A stretch of 64,000 bases of DNA from Salvator merianae (lineage: Eukaryota; Chordata; Lepidosauria; Squamata; Teiidae): NCBI GenBank assembly GCA_003586115.2, contig QVOM02000042.1, forward strand, positions 75,287,838-75,351,837. The letters are read 5' to 3'. The notes beneath the pieces were generated by a model, which saw nothing but the letters and a program-made list of their open reading frames with translations, made no database searches and was not told the origin of the DNA. Both the position numbers and the translations under genes were made by a program. This document shows positions 24,430-35,495 of the stretch, one piece after another (the stretch's first letter is position 1; every line of letters starts with the position of its first letter).

Positions 24430-24610
24430 CTTTGATTCTTGGAGTGTATTGATGAGTTCTTCCTTGTCCAGAATATTTCCCTCAGATGTGAAAAGCATTT
24501 TAAGAATTTTGTCTTCAATGGCTTTAAGTTGATTCTTATCAGCATTGATTCTCACAATGAGCTGGGTTCTCTGTTCCTCTAGCTCAGGTCTCTCAAGTCG
24601 TACAACATCA
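24430..24610 (-). CDS. DNAH6: DNAH6 exon e12: AAA5-AAA6 linker helices, GC donor
   Basis: 181 bases (end of Ser645, then residues 646-705). It starts [20 protein letters not shown] and ends [11 protein letters not shown]. This long charged helix pair is the strut or buttress that supports the stalk in dyneins. The acceptor is GTTTTAG. The donor is AAG|GCAAGA, a GC rather than GT site. Reading through instead gives ARDFFKKGP and a stop, while splicing at GC joins LQESK to ITSGAIK, the expected sequence. Confidence 0.93.
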
Positions 24611-24895
24611 CTAAAACAAAAGGTTAAAATGATAGACAAAATGGTCATAGTTATTCTTGCCTTTTGTGTACAGCAACTCATTCCTAACAATTATTTTTAC
24701 ATATTAATTTACATTTATTTAGAACATTATTATGAAGTGTTAATGTTGTAGAACCAAATGCCAATTCCCTGGATTTAACTTTAATATTATTGGCAAAGTT
24801 AACAGGAGAGGTAGAGAGAAAAAACTCCACTGAAGAACATGTCCTTTTGACCTATGCTAAAATGCATAAGAGGCAGGGTAGCTGACCATGTAATT

Positions 24896-25242
24896 CTACA
24901 AGTGTCAGGCTGCTGCCCTGGTGACTGGGAGGTTGGCGTGGTGCGCACGGCGATGACGTGACCGCGCGTGCGCACTGGGCCTCTCCCCCCCCCCCACAGC
25001 GGGATCAGCCCTTCCCAGTCGGGCCCGTGGCACCGCGATTGGGCTCACCCGGCCCGATCGGGGTGGCCTGATCACCCCAATGAGGCTGGGTGCGCCCGAT
25101 TGGGGGGCCACGGGTCCGATCGGGAAGGCCCGATCCTGCTATGGGGGGCGGGAAGAAGCCCAGTGCGCACGCGCGATTGCGTCATTGCCGTGCTCACCGC
25201 GCCGGCCTCCTGGTCGCCAGGGCAGCGGCCTGACACTTGTAG
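24896..25242. mobile_element. CpG-rich palindromic foldback element
   Basis: The left end CTACAAGTGTCAGGCTGCTG is mirrored by the right end CAGCGGCCTGACACTTGTAG. The two halves pair along nearly their whole length (about 165 bp arms, centre near 25069), with shared GCGCACTGGGC, GGGATC, CCCGTGGC and CCCGATCGGG blocks. The left arm holds a run of about 14 C. Its CpG content is far above the flanking AT-rich intron. It is probably a non-autonomous DNA transposon; no clean target duplication was seen. Confidence 0.75.
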
Positions 25243-25680
25243 GCCACTGCCGTGGCGACCGCCGTTCGCGCCTGCGATCGAGCATCGAAACACCGGACAG
25301 CGCGCAGCGCGGCCCCATCTGGCATCCCAGACCTGATCGCAGCGGCGTGGGCTCGGGTGGGGCCCGCGCGAAGGGGTAGGCCCCATTGCCCATCATGCAT
25401 TGCGTGATCACCAGATCACACATGCGTGATGGGTGGGCTGCTTCGCCCAGAAGATGGCCGCTGCCGTGGACAGGGTAGGTGCAAACGAAGCCTCACCTGA
25501 AGCTCACTTTGAGCTTCAGGTGAGGTTTCGGACACCTTTTACCTTGACCGGCAGTAATAACGATCGGCAGTGGATGAGGTCCGCTGCCAGTCGTTACGGC
25601 CGTCATCTGGTGCGATCACACTTGTCTAGCAAACATCCTTGATGCTTGCTAGTTACAAGTGTGAACAGGCCCAATGTGAC
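25243..25680. mobile_element. CpG-rich sequence with hairpins, probable DNA transposon part
   Basis: This continues the CpG-rich block. A 21-bp hairpin (20 of 21 pairs, 3-base loop) lies at 25486-25530. A second inverted pair, CACACTTGTCTAGCAA against TTGCTAGTTACAAGTGTG, lies near 25618-25664. The edge ACAAGTGTGAACAGGCCC at 25655-25672 resembles ends of squamate DNA transposons. It may be one composite with the palindrome on its left. Confidence 0.55.
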
Positions 25681-26089
25681 TGCTTTCCAGATGTCAAAGA
25701 GAGAAATATTAGCTACAAAGGTTGCAGAGGTGACATTTGACATATTGGGATGGGCCATAACACGACTCTGTTTGGTAACAGAAGTGTTCAGTACACCAGG
25801 AAAATGCACACTTTAAGTCATGTAGATTAAAACGTGCCCTATAATGTATGAACAGTGATAGCTCATGCAGTGGGCATGGGGAGGTGATGGCTGGCACCTC
25901 ACTTTTGATCGCACCAAACTGCACTTTGATACAAAGTGGCTCAAAACAAGAATTTGGCACAAATCCAGTTGGCAATCACCATTTCATCTGTCACCTTCTC
26001 TCATGCACAAATTACTACCATAAATCATGCTTAAGCAGGTTTGAGGATGAAAATTTTAGCAGCATATCCAGTCAATGTCTAGAACATGC

Positions 26090-26530
26090 CATGTCTTCTC
26101 TAGAGGGCAGCATGCTTTGGCACAGAAAGCTGATAGCACCAGCTCTCAGGACCCATGATACAGTGAATCTATGGGCCCTTTTGAAATTTTGAAAGGCCAT
26201 GATTCAAACTGGTGGGTTTGGACCTATGAGACCTGCTGCTTCAGACCACGACCAGACATGGTTACAAATTTACACACCAAATACAGAGGCATCACCCAGT
26301 ACTCACTTTGAACATGTATGCATTACAGCAATATGGATCTTATAACAAGATTTCAGCAGCTTGCTAAGAGGAGAGCGATTTCCTTCAAAATTCCATACTA
26401 GATGGTTAGCACAGAAGCACTAGGATGCCAGGCATGGTCTGAAACAGCACACTCTGCATAACAGTGCTGGTCCAAACCAGCCCCAAAGTTCACAGAAGCT
26501 TTGGGAGTGGCCTCCAAAGGCTCTGAAGGG
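26090..26530 (-). repeat. Dispersed repeat family A, further copy (left part)
   Basis: Blocks such as CCCCAAAGTTCACAGAAGCT, then GGCCTCCAAAGGCTCT, match family A in the orientation of copy 1. The sequence is cut by the SINE at 26540 and appears to go on at 26847-27060 (GTAGATCTCTATTTTG, GATCCAGATCAAGGGC). Confidence 0.4.
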
Positions 26531-26539
26531 CTAGGAGTG

Positions 26540-26837
26540 TGGTGGCACGGTGGCGCAGAAGGCTAAGGCACTGATCTTTCAATAGGAGGATCAGAGTTCG
26601 AGGCCCCTGTCTGCCATGTAGAGGGGACGAGCGCCCTCTACTGGCCTCTAGCTCCAGCCAACCTAGCTGTTCGAAAGCAAGTAATTGTAAGTAGATAAAT
26701 AGGGAGCATCACATTGTGTGATGCGGAAGATAGATAGATGTAAGACTTCAGGCGAAAAAATAACCTTGTAAGCCGCTTTGAGTCAGCTTCGGCCAAGAAA
26801 AGCGGGATATAAAAACCAAGTTCTTCTTCTTCTTCTT
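26540..26837 (+). mobile_element. Sauria-type SINE with target-site duplication
   Basis: The tRNA-like head GGTGGCGCAGAAGGCTAAGG (A box) and B box GAGTTCGAGGCCC are followed by the body CCAACCTAGCTGTTCGAAAG, then GTAAGTAGATAAATAGGGAG, a hallmark of Sauria SINEs. The 3' end GTAAGCCGCTTTGAGTCAGC and GCGGGATATAAA leads to a (TTC)n tail at 26820-26837. The flanks CTAGGAGTG (26531-26539) and CTAGGAATG (26838-26846) are a 9-bp duplication with one mismatch. This is the best clue to a squamate genome. The copy is well preserved. Confidence 0.85.
26820..26837 (+). repeat. (TTC)n SINE tail
   Basis: About six TTC units form the 3' tail of the Sauria-type SINE. Confidence 0.85.
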
Positions 26838-27059
26838 CTAGGAATGAAAGTGCTTAGCCTCAGAAAAACTGTGTTCTAGACCAGGCTGAACTAGTCTGTC
26901 AGTAGATCTCTATTTTGAGGATTAAAAGTGATCCAGATCAAGGGCTTTTTGATCTGGATCGTGCTCCAACTTTTGTGGAAGGGAGTGTACCAGCTTTGGG
27001 CGTGGAAAGGAGGCCCAAAGTCCCCTTTCTGATCCTGCCTTTCTGATCTGCCTTAGGGG

Positions 27060-28809
27060 AGAAAGCAGAATCTGGCCAGAACATCACTCAGTCACTGCGG
27101 AAAATGCAGCAAGTTTTTTTTCCCCATCAAAAGATATACTTGTTCTGAGCTATGTTCTGAGCAGTGGACTGAGAATACTGATTTTACTGGCGGAAAACAG
27201 TTGTATCAGATATTAGCTCTAAAATTCAGAATCTTTACACTAAGATTTTAAAAATGGTAAATTAGCACAGTACTCCATAAAAGAATAGGCAGAGTCATAA
27301 GACACTCGCACAACTAAGCTAAGTAAAAATCAGAACTCAAACTTTATAAAAACAACGATGAAAGCTATAAAAATGCTTAAAATGGCAAAATGATAGGTTT
27401 TGACAGGAATTAGGCAATTGGAGCTGTCAGAAAGGAAACAGGACAGAGCAGAGTTCCAATACAGAGAGAGGTCTCACTTCTCAGAACATAGAGCGCATGC
27501 ACAGGGATCAAATAAGGCAAAAACCTCTGTAGCAGCAGCTTTTTATAAATGAAAAGGGGTCAAATGAAGACACTCTTGGAAGATTAGGGCTGAATGGAGG
27601 CTAATAATAGGGAAAAGAAGGGGATAATTGACCTAGATCTGCTCTAAACTAACCCAGAACTCCAGTGTAGCCAGGAGCAGCCGATTATCACCCTCAGAGG
27701 TGAAGGGGGCTTGAGATTGTTGGTTCTGCTACCGTGGAGAGCCTCCAAAGACAGGCAAAATTCCAGTCTGAGTTGCTGAGCTGCAGAAGTGCGTGACACT
27801 GTATCAGCAGAGTAGCAAGAAGTAGTTCATTGGCTCTGTGCCCTAGCCAAGGCACAGACTGAGAACTAGATCAAAGTTGAGCTGCTTCAGGTTGAAACAG
27901 TGAGTTGGCAGGCAAATGGCAAGTGGAGCAGAGAGGAGCTTCTTGTGATAATGCAGCAGCAGTTCCAGATGACAGCAGCATGGATCGTGGAGGTAGTGAG
28001 GTGACAGAAACTGTATCAGGCTGCTCCTGATTTGCAGTTTTAGGCACACCTGAATCCTGGGGTTCTCTCTAACTCTAGGTCCTACCCAGGGGGTGGACTT
28101 GACACATGTGCTATTACAAGTCAAGGGAAACACAGGAGAGGAGGAGGACAGATAATGTAGTGCCTGTGCCCAAATAAGGTGTTTCTTTCTGCAAGGCAGA
28201 CATGACTGGCTGAAGGAATACACTTCTGAGCACTATAATTGAGTTTGCAAAGTCTTGCAAATACAAAACTGTGATATTGACATTGATGAGTGACATTTAC
28301 TTTAGACAAAAGCCAATCAATAGTTGGGACAAGCTCCCAATTGCATTCCTTTGCTATTGTCTGGCATTCTTGATAGGAGCCTTCCCAGATATTTACCCAA
28401 GATTTACAAAAGATTGGTCTGAGATGCCAAATAGTTTTTACTAGTATGTCCTTTTTGCTATTGATCAGAGAATACATCAACTGCTGTCAAACCATCTTGG
28501 GCTAACTCTGCTCTTAGCAGACGTCTTTTGTTCTCCTTCATGCCCTTGCTTTGGGCAACAACATAATATTTTGCAACACTTCCTCGTCCTTTTAAAATCA
28601 AGGCTTGACTTTCCAAGATGGATTCCGGTGAACCAAGATGGGTTCAGGTCTAATAAAGAGGCCTAGGCTACTGCTGGTCCATTTCCCTCTACATTCAACT
28701 TGTATACCATTTAGTAGGCCAATGTACAAGTCTAATATTTATGTTGCCAGTGTCTGTGCCTTGACAGAGCCCTGCCTTTGATGGCACAGCACAGTTTCTG
28801 AGGGGTCTA
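27060..28809. other. Unassigned intronic sequence
   Basis: No known repeat or exon. Overlapping minus-strand open frames at 27843-28480 have no recognised domain and no splice or start context that I trust. Confidence 0.35.
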
Positions 28810-29400
28810 TTGGCAATAGCTACATCTTGTAATCTGGCACTAGTAACCTTTCATTTAGACTACTGCAATGAATTCTATAAGCCTTGTTAAGAAACTGGAA
28901 TTGACACAGAATGTGGTAGCAAGGTGCATGACAAGAGAATGGAAGTGGGATCATATAACACCAACACTTGGTCGTATTTACTGGTTTCTGATATGCAGCG
29001 GTGGCCCATGACTTTAAGGGCTGGTGTTCGCGCACCGCATGCCATGGCTGTTCATGGGGCCTCTGGGCCTCCATACTGACGCAACAGGTTGCCTAGCACG
29101 AACACCAGCCCTTAAAGTCATGGGCTGCCACTGCTAATATGTTTCTGAATATAATTCAAGTTTAGGCTTTAAAGCCCTGCACATCCTAGGACAACAATAC
29201 CTGTTGCAACATCTCCTACCATACAGTCTAGCCTACACTCTGCTTTCAAGAACTGAGCCCTTTTCCTGGGCTACCTCTCCATCTGATTTTAGGCAGATGG
29301 TGATCAAAGATACAATTTTTTTCCAGTAGTTGCTTCTCAGCTGTGGAACTCACACTTCAGAAAGCCTCATCTGGCTCCTGACATAACTTTTTTTTTCATT
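28810..29400 (+). mobile_element. CR1/L2-type LINE fragment, interrupted by a MITE
   Basis: Plus-strand frames give LDYCNEFYKPC (the LDYCN box of CR1/L2/Jockey ORF2 C-termini), then after the MITE LGFKALHILGQQYL-like and WNSHFRKPHL-like pieces (AL-x-L and AVELWNSL in intact elements). Frameshifts are frequent. Positions 28992-29140 are a later MITE insertion, and joining the flanks restores the collinear order of blocks. Confidence 0.65.
28992..29140. mobile_element. 149-bp hAT-type MITE inside LINE
   Basis: The ends TATGCAGCGGTGGCCCATGA and, reading inward from the right, ATATTAGCAGTGGCAGCCCA pair over about 40 bp (GACTTTAAGGGCTGGTGTTCG is shared by both arms except for position shifts). 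The 8-bp direct duplication GTTTCTGA occurs at 28984-28991 and 29141-29148. An 8-bp duplication points to hAT. Confidence 0.85.
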
Positions 29401-29936
29401 CTCCAAGTAAAAATATGCCTTTCTCCCACTGGCATTTAATTTTATTCTATACTAACCCTACATTTCAGGTCAAATGGGTGACTGGCTTTCCATAGATAGG
29501 CTCAGTTTATTTTAATGATTTTAATTATGTTTTTAGGGTTTTAATAATTTTAATAATCTTGCCATTAAACATTAAACAATTAATTAAACAAAATGCAGGT
29601 TTGTGTCCTGGCATTCTCAGAGACATATCCCTCACTAGTTCAAAGGAAGGAACCATCCAACCTTTATCACTATATATGTCAGTATGAAAGCATGGGTAGT
29701 GATCAGGAACTGGGTAGGTGGAAGGTCAGGACTAACCAGCAGAAACACAGGATAGGTGCCTGGTGGGGCTGATAACTAAAAATTAGATAGCAAGAGGCAG
29801 CACAATTGAAATCTCCTCAGAAGTAGCAGCATTCTTTCAGGGGTTGGGCAAGGAATCAGAGGCCTTACTCAAGCCAGGAGCCAGGAGGACAGTCCAGAAA
29901 CAGTGCTTACAGCAACGTTAAAGCTACAGTAGAAAT

Positions 29937-30276
29937 TAGAGATGTGTCTGAACTAAAATCATGTGTTTGGTACACCATCGAACCAATGAAAATCATGTGT
30001 TTGGTACACCATCGAATCAAACAGCTATCTCTTTGGTTCAATGGCCAATTAATTGAACAAATGGTTGTTCACGCTTGATTTTGAAGTAGTTCAAAAACAA
30101 GAAATACATTTTTCCCTTGAAAAAAAAGCTCATTTCAGGGACAAAAATACAGCAAACACGAACTGTTTGATTGAACAGTTCACCAACAACCAAATATTCA
30201 GTTTGATGCAGACATTTGTGAACTAGCTGGTCTGCTATGAACTGTGAACCAACCGAACCGGTTCAACACATCTCTA
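29937..30276. mobile_element. 340-bp hAT-type MITE, ends TAGAGATGTG
   Basis: Left end TAGAGATGTG, right end CACATCTCTA, flanked by a perfect 8-bp duplication GTAGAAAT (29929-29936 and 30277-30284). The left part holds two tandem copies of a roughly 34-bp unit containing TCATGTGTTTGGTACACCAT. The interior is rich in GAAC/GTTC words. Perfect duplications suggest a fairly recent insertion. A second member is at 40521-40756. Confidence 0.9.
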
Positions 30277-30904
30277 GTAGAAATCTTTACATTGATTGTG
30301 AAAGGCTCAAAAAACTAAAATGAGTGTCAGGAAAGAGATGGACAATGAAAATTCTATCTTCAGTTTTGCTTAGGTGGACATTACTTTCATCACCTCTTTA
30401 ATTTCTGTGAAGGCTTTGTTAAACATTTCATTGCCAAAAAAAATTAAGTGTTCTAAAGGAAATAGATGCCAGGTTGGCTTAGGAACCTAGGTAAGTATCC
30501 CAATTGTATTTGGCCAGACAACATGCTTGTCTAGAACTGCTGCGGCAATGCAGCAAATGCAGAGATATAAGGCATTGAGAAACACATCTGCCAAAAATGC
30601 TGATGCATTGTAGATTCTTCTGATGAATGCAAAAGGGAACGGTAGGGCTGCCCCAAGGGCCATTTCTGAAGCTCATCTATCTTTTTAGAAACAACTTCTC
30701 TGACAAATTCCAAATAGTGTCCCTGTTGTCCCTGGGGCTAAAATGGATCTCAGGGCTGAGGCTACAATGAGCACATCCATTCATTTAGTGGAACTCATCC
30801 TCTCTTTTTGGAGAAGACTAGATGAAAAAAAGAATTCAGTAGTTTAGTCTATTCTTTTGTTAGTTATTTGCATTTTGTCATCTTCAGCGGGCAGCTGGGC
30901 TACT

Positions 30905-31480
30905 GTCTTTCATTCATTCATTCATTTATTAATATTTCATTTTATTCAATTTTAAATTGTCCTTCACATTCCAGGGCAGTGCACAAGTATAACCAATGTA
31001 AGAAAAGTGATTAAAAGCTGGGAAATAAAATAAAATCCAGAATAATTTAAAAAATTTAAAAAGGGGGAGAAGAGGGAAGAAGGCAAAATTAATCCCCAGA
31101 TGCCTGAGTGAATACTTGAATTTTCAACAGGTGCCATAAAGAACTTAATGACTGTGCCTGGTTAATCACTGCAAGGAGGCTGCCCAAAAGCCTGGGGGCC
31201 ATAAGACAAAATACCCTCTCTCTGGCTACTGCCCCACATACATCATCCAGGGATGGGATCACCGGCGGTGGGGGCTCACAGTTTTACCTTAGTTGGTGGG
31301 CAGACCTGTATTAGACTTGTAGTGAACTGAATTTCAGCTATTTATTTTTTAATTTAAAATATTTATATACTGCTTCCCATGGAAAATATAATCTTGAAGC
31401 AGTTTACAAAGACCGGAACAGCTAAAATTGTCATAATTATATAGAAACATAACTAAAATTAATGATGGGAAATACAAACA
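30905..31480. repeat. Old reptile interspersed repeat pieces
   Basis: Starts with (ATTC)n at 30911-30926, then A-rich sequence, then GGCTGCCCAAAAGCCTGGGG and ACCCTCTCTCTGGCTACTG. These resemble a common squamate LINE-associated repeat also seen at 1131-2380. A second A-rich TTTATATACTGCTTCCCATG piece is at 31340-31480. Confidence 0.45.
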
Positions 31481-31589
31481 AACATTCCTGAAATTTGTAA
31501 AAAATGGCCTGTCTATAGCAACCAGGTAAGGAGACTACATTGAAAATCAGTGGTCTGGAACAGCCAAGCCCGCTGATTCTGATCATGGG

Positions 31590-32010
31590 AAGGCATAGGC
31601 AGGATCAACACTATCCGCACAAAGGCATTAGTTCAAAGCAGCCTACACCTTGGCCTTGAAGCTTACGCAAGCTTTGCTGCCAGATTTCCATGCCTCCAAA
31701 GACTAAAAACATTCCTTGCCTCAGGGCCTCTAGAGGTTACATTTCAGTAATACACTTTGGCATACTACTGAAATGTGTTCCCCAGTAGTCCCAAACACAG
31801 GAGGCATGCCTTCTGTACACCTCCCATGTTCTGAATCAAGACTGGTGGTCCACTGGTAGATCCAATTAAATGGCTCTTCCAGTAGTCCCAATCAAGGTCT
31901 TCCTGTCTAAAGCAGATGAAATGGACCTCACAGATCTGTATTAATATGCAGATCTATCTGGACCAGAACCTTAACATGTAGGTCCTTAATACAGATTAGG
32001 GATCCATGTA
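31590..32010 (+). repeat. Dispersed repeat family A, copy 2
   Basis: Shares with copy 1 (inverted) and copy 3 (same orientation) the blocks GAAGCTTACGCAAGCTTTGC, ACATTTCAGTAATACACTTT, CCCAAACACAGGAGGCATGC, CCCATGTTCTGAATC and CAGATCTGTATTAATATGCA, in that order. Confidence 0.5.
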
Positions 32011-33739
32011 GACAGGTCCAAAGAATGCACATGCTATCCATTGTACACCTTCTGTGTTTGCTTCCTGGTTTCATGCAGCTGGGAGCAGGCAGGGCTGCAC
32101 TGTGCTTGAGTGTGATGTCATTGCGCAGGCACAGTGAAGGTAACAGAGGTTAGCGGAATTCAGGTTTACTGAATGTAATTTAGAACACTTCTGTTTAATG
32201 TATACTTTTATTTGCTCTAATGTTGAAATCTTAATATTTCCAATGGACCTGTTTAGTCTAAACACTAAAGCATAAAAATGTTAATATACAGAATTACTAA
32301 TCTGATCCTGAAACAGGAACAAGAATTTTCAGTGATGGTTCCTACATTAATGGAATATTTTTCACACATGATTTATTGCTAAAACTTTTAAAAGAAAAAA
32401 AAGTTTTTTTAAAAATTTCAATCTACTCAGAATTGGTTGCTATTATAGTATATGAATTGCTACTGTTCAATTTTAAAGAGAGGCCTTATAGTTCTAACTA
32501 TGATTATTGCTTTGAAAAATTGTATTTTTTTTACTATGAAAGTCCTGTTTAATGCTTTGAAGGGAACTGTGCTCTAACAGGTGCAATGTAAATCAGATAA
32601 GAATAGATAACAAATGGGGCTCAGATATTTTTATTTCAAGCAGAATTATAATATTCCTATGTAATCTATTCAGTGAAAGAATAATTTTAAAATATTTCTC
32701 CTACTAATAATTATAGTTAAATATAAATTATGCCAATAAACAACAACTATGCATTCTTAACAGGAAAAATGAAGGTAGAACTGTTCATAGTGATATACCA
32801 GTTCCTTGGTACTTTGTGTGGGCAATCTAGTACAAGACATTAAATTATTCATAGTGACATACGAATTCCTTAGTACTTCCTTCTGTGTGGATAATCTAGC
32901 TGAAGACGCTAAATTAGACTCACAAGCCTAGGAGACGTATCTACATAGTACCAGACCCTGACATTATACAAATAATGAACTCATTTGACCAGAAATCCTC
33001 GAAATAGCAAATTGTATTTGATTATACTCATTCATATTGAATGATACTTTTTAAAATGTACAGATGGTCCCATAACTATAAGTCTCTTGGCAAACCTGTC
33101 ACGTTTCTGTAATATAAAAATATTATGCATACAAGCCCTACTGAAATCACAATGGAGTTCAATGATTAAGAAATCTCACAACCACAGTGTAACAGGGGAA
33201 AGTCCCCTCTTCCTCCTTGTCTTATATAATTGTTTCCAACAGTAACAAGTAGGAAACTGCTGCTTCTATATCACAGCAGAATAGCAGTAGGCTGGGGGGG
33301 GGGCAGCTAATATGCTTCTTTTGCCTCCATTTGGCTGCCTCACAGAAGCCGAGAAAAAGCTTCTGTTGCAGGACAACAGAAGTGTAATGATAGACAATCA
33401 GAAGTGAAATGTTGGCTGTAAGCTCCATCCTGTCCTCACCTTTCTCTGCTTTATTTGTGAAAACTATAAAAGAGAATGGGGTGGTGACTGAGAAAGAGGT
33501 TTGGTCCTATCCTTGCGCCCTTTCCGAATGGAAACTGCATTGAAGAGAATGCTGCACCAATGCTTCTGGCCTACTTGGAAGAAGGGCTGCTCTATCACTG
33601 GTGATGCCCTGGCCACAGGACAGTCCTGGCACACAGCCAGCACACCGCCATGATCACAAGCTCTGTCTGCACTTCTTACACTGGAAACACTCTTGCAGTT
33701 TTTGAACCTTTCTGCAGCTATCTCTTATGTTCATGAAAA

Positions 33740-34160
33740 CTAGGGCAGGAACAAAGTGATCTGTCCCAAGGCTGGGATGGATTGCTCTGGGCCAGGACAA
33801 TGCCATCTGCATGGCAATGGTGTTTTCCAGCCCAATCCCTGCACCAGCCCAAAAACTCACATGGGCTTTGGAGCTGGCCTTCATGAGCTTTGACTTTCTT
33901 TCCTGGTCATGGAGCCCCTGGGGGGCCTATTTCAGCAGTGCAATATAATACACACCACCAAAATGAGTCCCTCTGTGCACCTTATGCATGCCTCCATGTT
34001 CTGGATTAGACCCTACTAGCACACCTGTAGATCTCAATATCAAGGTGTACCACTGATCCAGATAAAGTGCCTTTTGATCTGCATCCTGCTTTGTTCTATG
34101 CAGATGAAGCATATTAGCAGTGAGTGAGGCCTCCTGCATTTCACACTAACATGTGGAGTC
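33740..34160 (+). repeat. Dispersed repeat family A, copy 3
   Basis: Carries AAAACTCACATGGGCTTTGG, then CTATTTCAGCAGTGCAATAT, CCTTATGCATGCCTCCATGT and CTGTAGATCTC in the same order as copy 2. Confidence 0.5.
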
Positions 34161-34905
34161 TAGGAAGATCCCTTAATTTCCACTTTCTCAGCTCAGCACT
34201 GATCTATATATTAATGAGCCAGTGCAATGCTTCTCATATACCTAGTTGAGGCACTCTATACTAAAATCAGAAGCATATGTTCTTGTTTCTAAAATGTATC
34301 TCACATTCTAGAATTGTGCTTCTGGACTGAAAGAAGGCAAGCCTTCTAGTTATCCTTACAGAATGATTCATTCAGGCTTCTCATCTGTTAAGCTCTGTAT
34401 CTCCTCTGTTTGTGCTTTGAAAACTAAATTAGCAGGGACACCTAGGTATGGAAGAGCTATACTAATGTGCACAGAGTGTACCCAGAAATGAATCACATCT
34501 GTGTTGGATGGCCTTGGGCTGGCAGGGAAGACTTAATTAACAGGCCAGAGAAAGGTCATTTTCCCTGTTATCTTCTCTCTGGCTACTTTGGGGTACTGAT
34601 CGATCAGAAATATCTTGCCTGTCTTCAATCTTATCCTGTTTCTCCAGTTATTCCAAGAAGGTTTTTGTTATTATTGCAGTTAATATTTTAGCTGTTCATT
34701 CATTTATTATATGCATAGCCTTTCTGTTACTGAGAAGATCTTGGAATATGATTGATATATACAGTACTGTTTATTGTTTAAAAATATACAAAATTAGGAA
34801 ATTAAACAAAAACAAAAATTATAGGATAGTAAACATTTTAAAGCCTGAACAAAATGATACCCACAGACAACATGATTCTACCCACAAGGTTGTTTCAGAT
34901 ATTTG

Positions 34906-35495
34906 GGGTGCGATCAGACAGGGCTCTTTTTGGTCACTCCTTTACCAAGGATCACCCAATTTGTAAATGCACATAAAAGTGTGTTAAACTGAAGTTATCA
35001 GATTGAGTGCCTAAAAATTCAAGGGGGCAGTAGCAGTGATGGCAAAGGCTGCTTGATTCAAGGCATGGCATGTTCTAGCACCAGGAAATCTCCACCCAGC
35101 CACTGGCAAGGCATTGCTGTCATCAGCTATTAGCAACTTTCTTAGCCTTCCTCCTCTGTTGTGCCCATAATACTGCTGCCACTTGTTGCCTGCCTGCCGT
35201 CTCTCTTCTTCACCTGTCCTGACAGTGAGTGCTTGCCACTGATTGGCAACTCTTCTGCCAGGTTTCCATGGCCCTGATTGATTGCCTGCCCATAGCAGTC
35301 ATTTCCATGCTGTGACCGGCTACAGAAACCTCCATAAGCTTCCCATTGAATCCAAACTAAAAGTGAGATGCTGCCAGAGTTACAATTTTCCATCCGAGAA
35401 AGGGGTGCACATTCAGAGGCTTTGGGATGTAGTAAGATGATTGTAGGTATTTTATGCCTATTCCTAGAGCCTCAGGGACATATCTGATCACACCC
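34906..35495. mobile_element. Harbinger-like MITE, ends GGGTGYGATCAGA
   Basis: Left end GGGTGCGATCAGACA and, inward from the right, GGGTGTGATCAGATA (13 of 15 identical). Length about 590 bp. Flanks are TTG and TTA, a possible decayed 3-bp duplication. The ends resemble those of the 39663-40257 element. Confidence 0.65.

Noticed and set aside
24905..25423. Several overlapping 68-122 codon open frames on both strands in the CpG-rich block
   Set aside because: Open frames arise easily in GC-rich palindromes. No domain, no signal peptide and no splice context; the sequence is a foldback element.
24896..25450. CpG-island promoter
   Set aside because: High CpG, but it is a near-perfect palindrome with no first exon or gene next to it, deep inside a dynein intron.
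26540..26630. tRNA gene
   Set aside because: A and B boxes are present, but the cloverleaf is degraded and the SINE body and tail follow directly.
27843..28480. Overlapping frames of 60-126 codons that might be a nested gene
   Set aside because: No recognised domain, frames overlap in different phases, no promoter or splice pattern.
28820..29074. 84-codon minus-strand frame
   Set aside because: Runs across a LINE fragment and a MITE on the wrong strand; it is a shadow.
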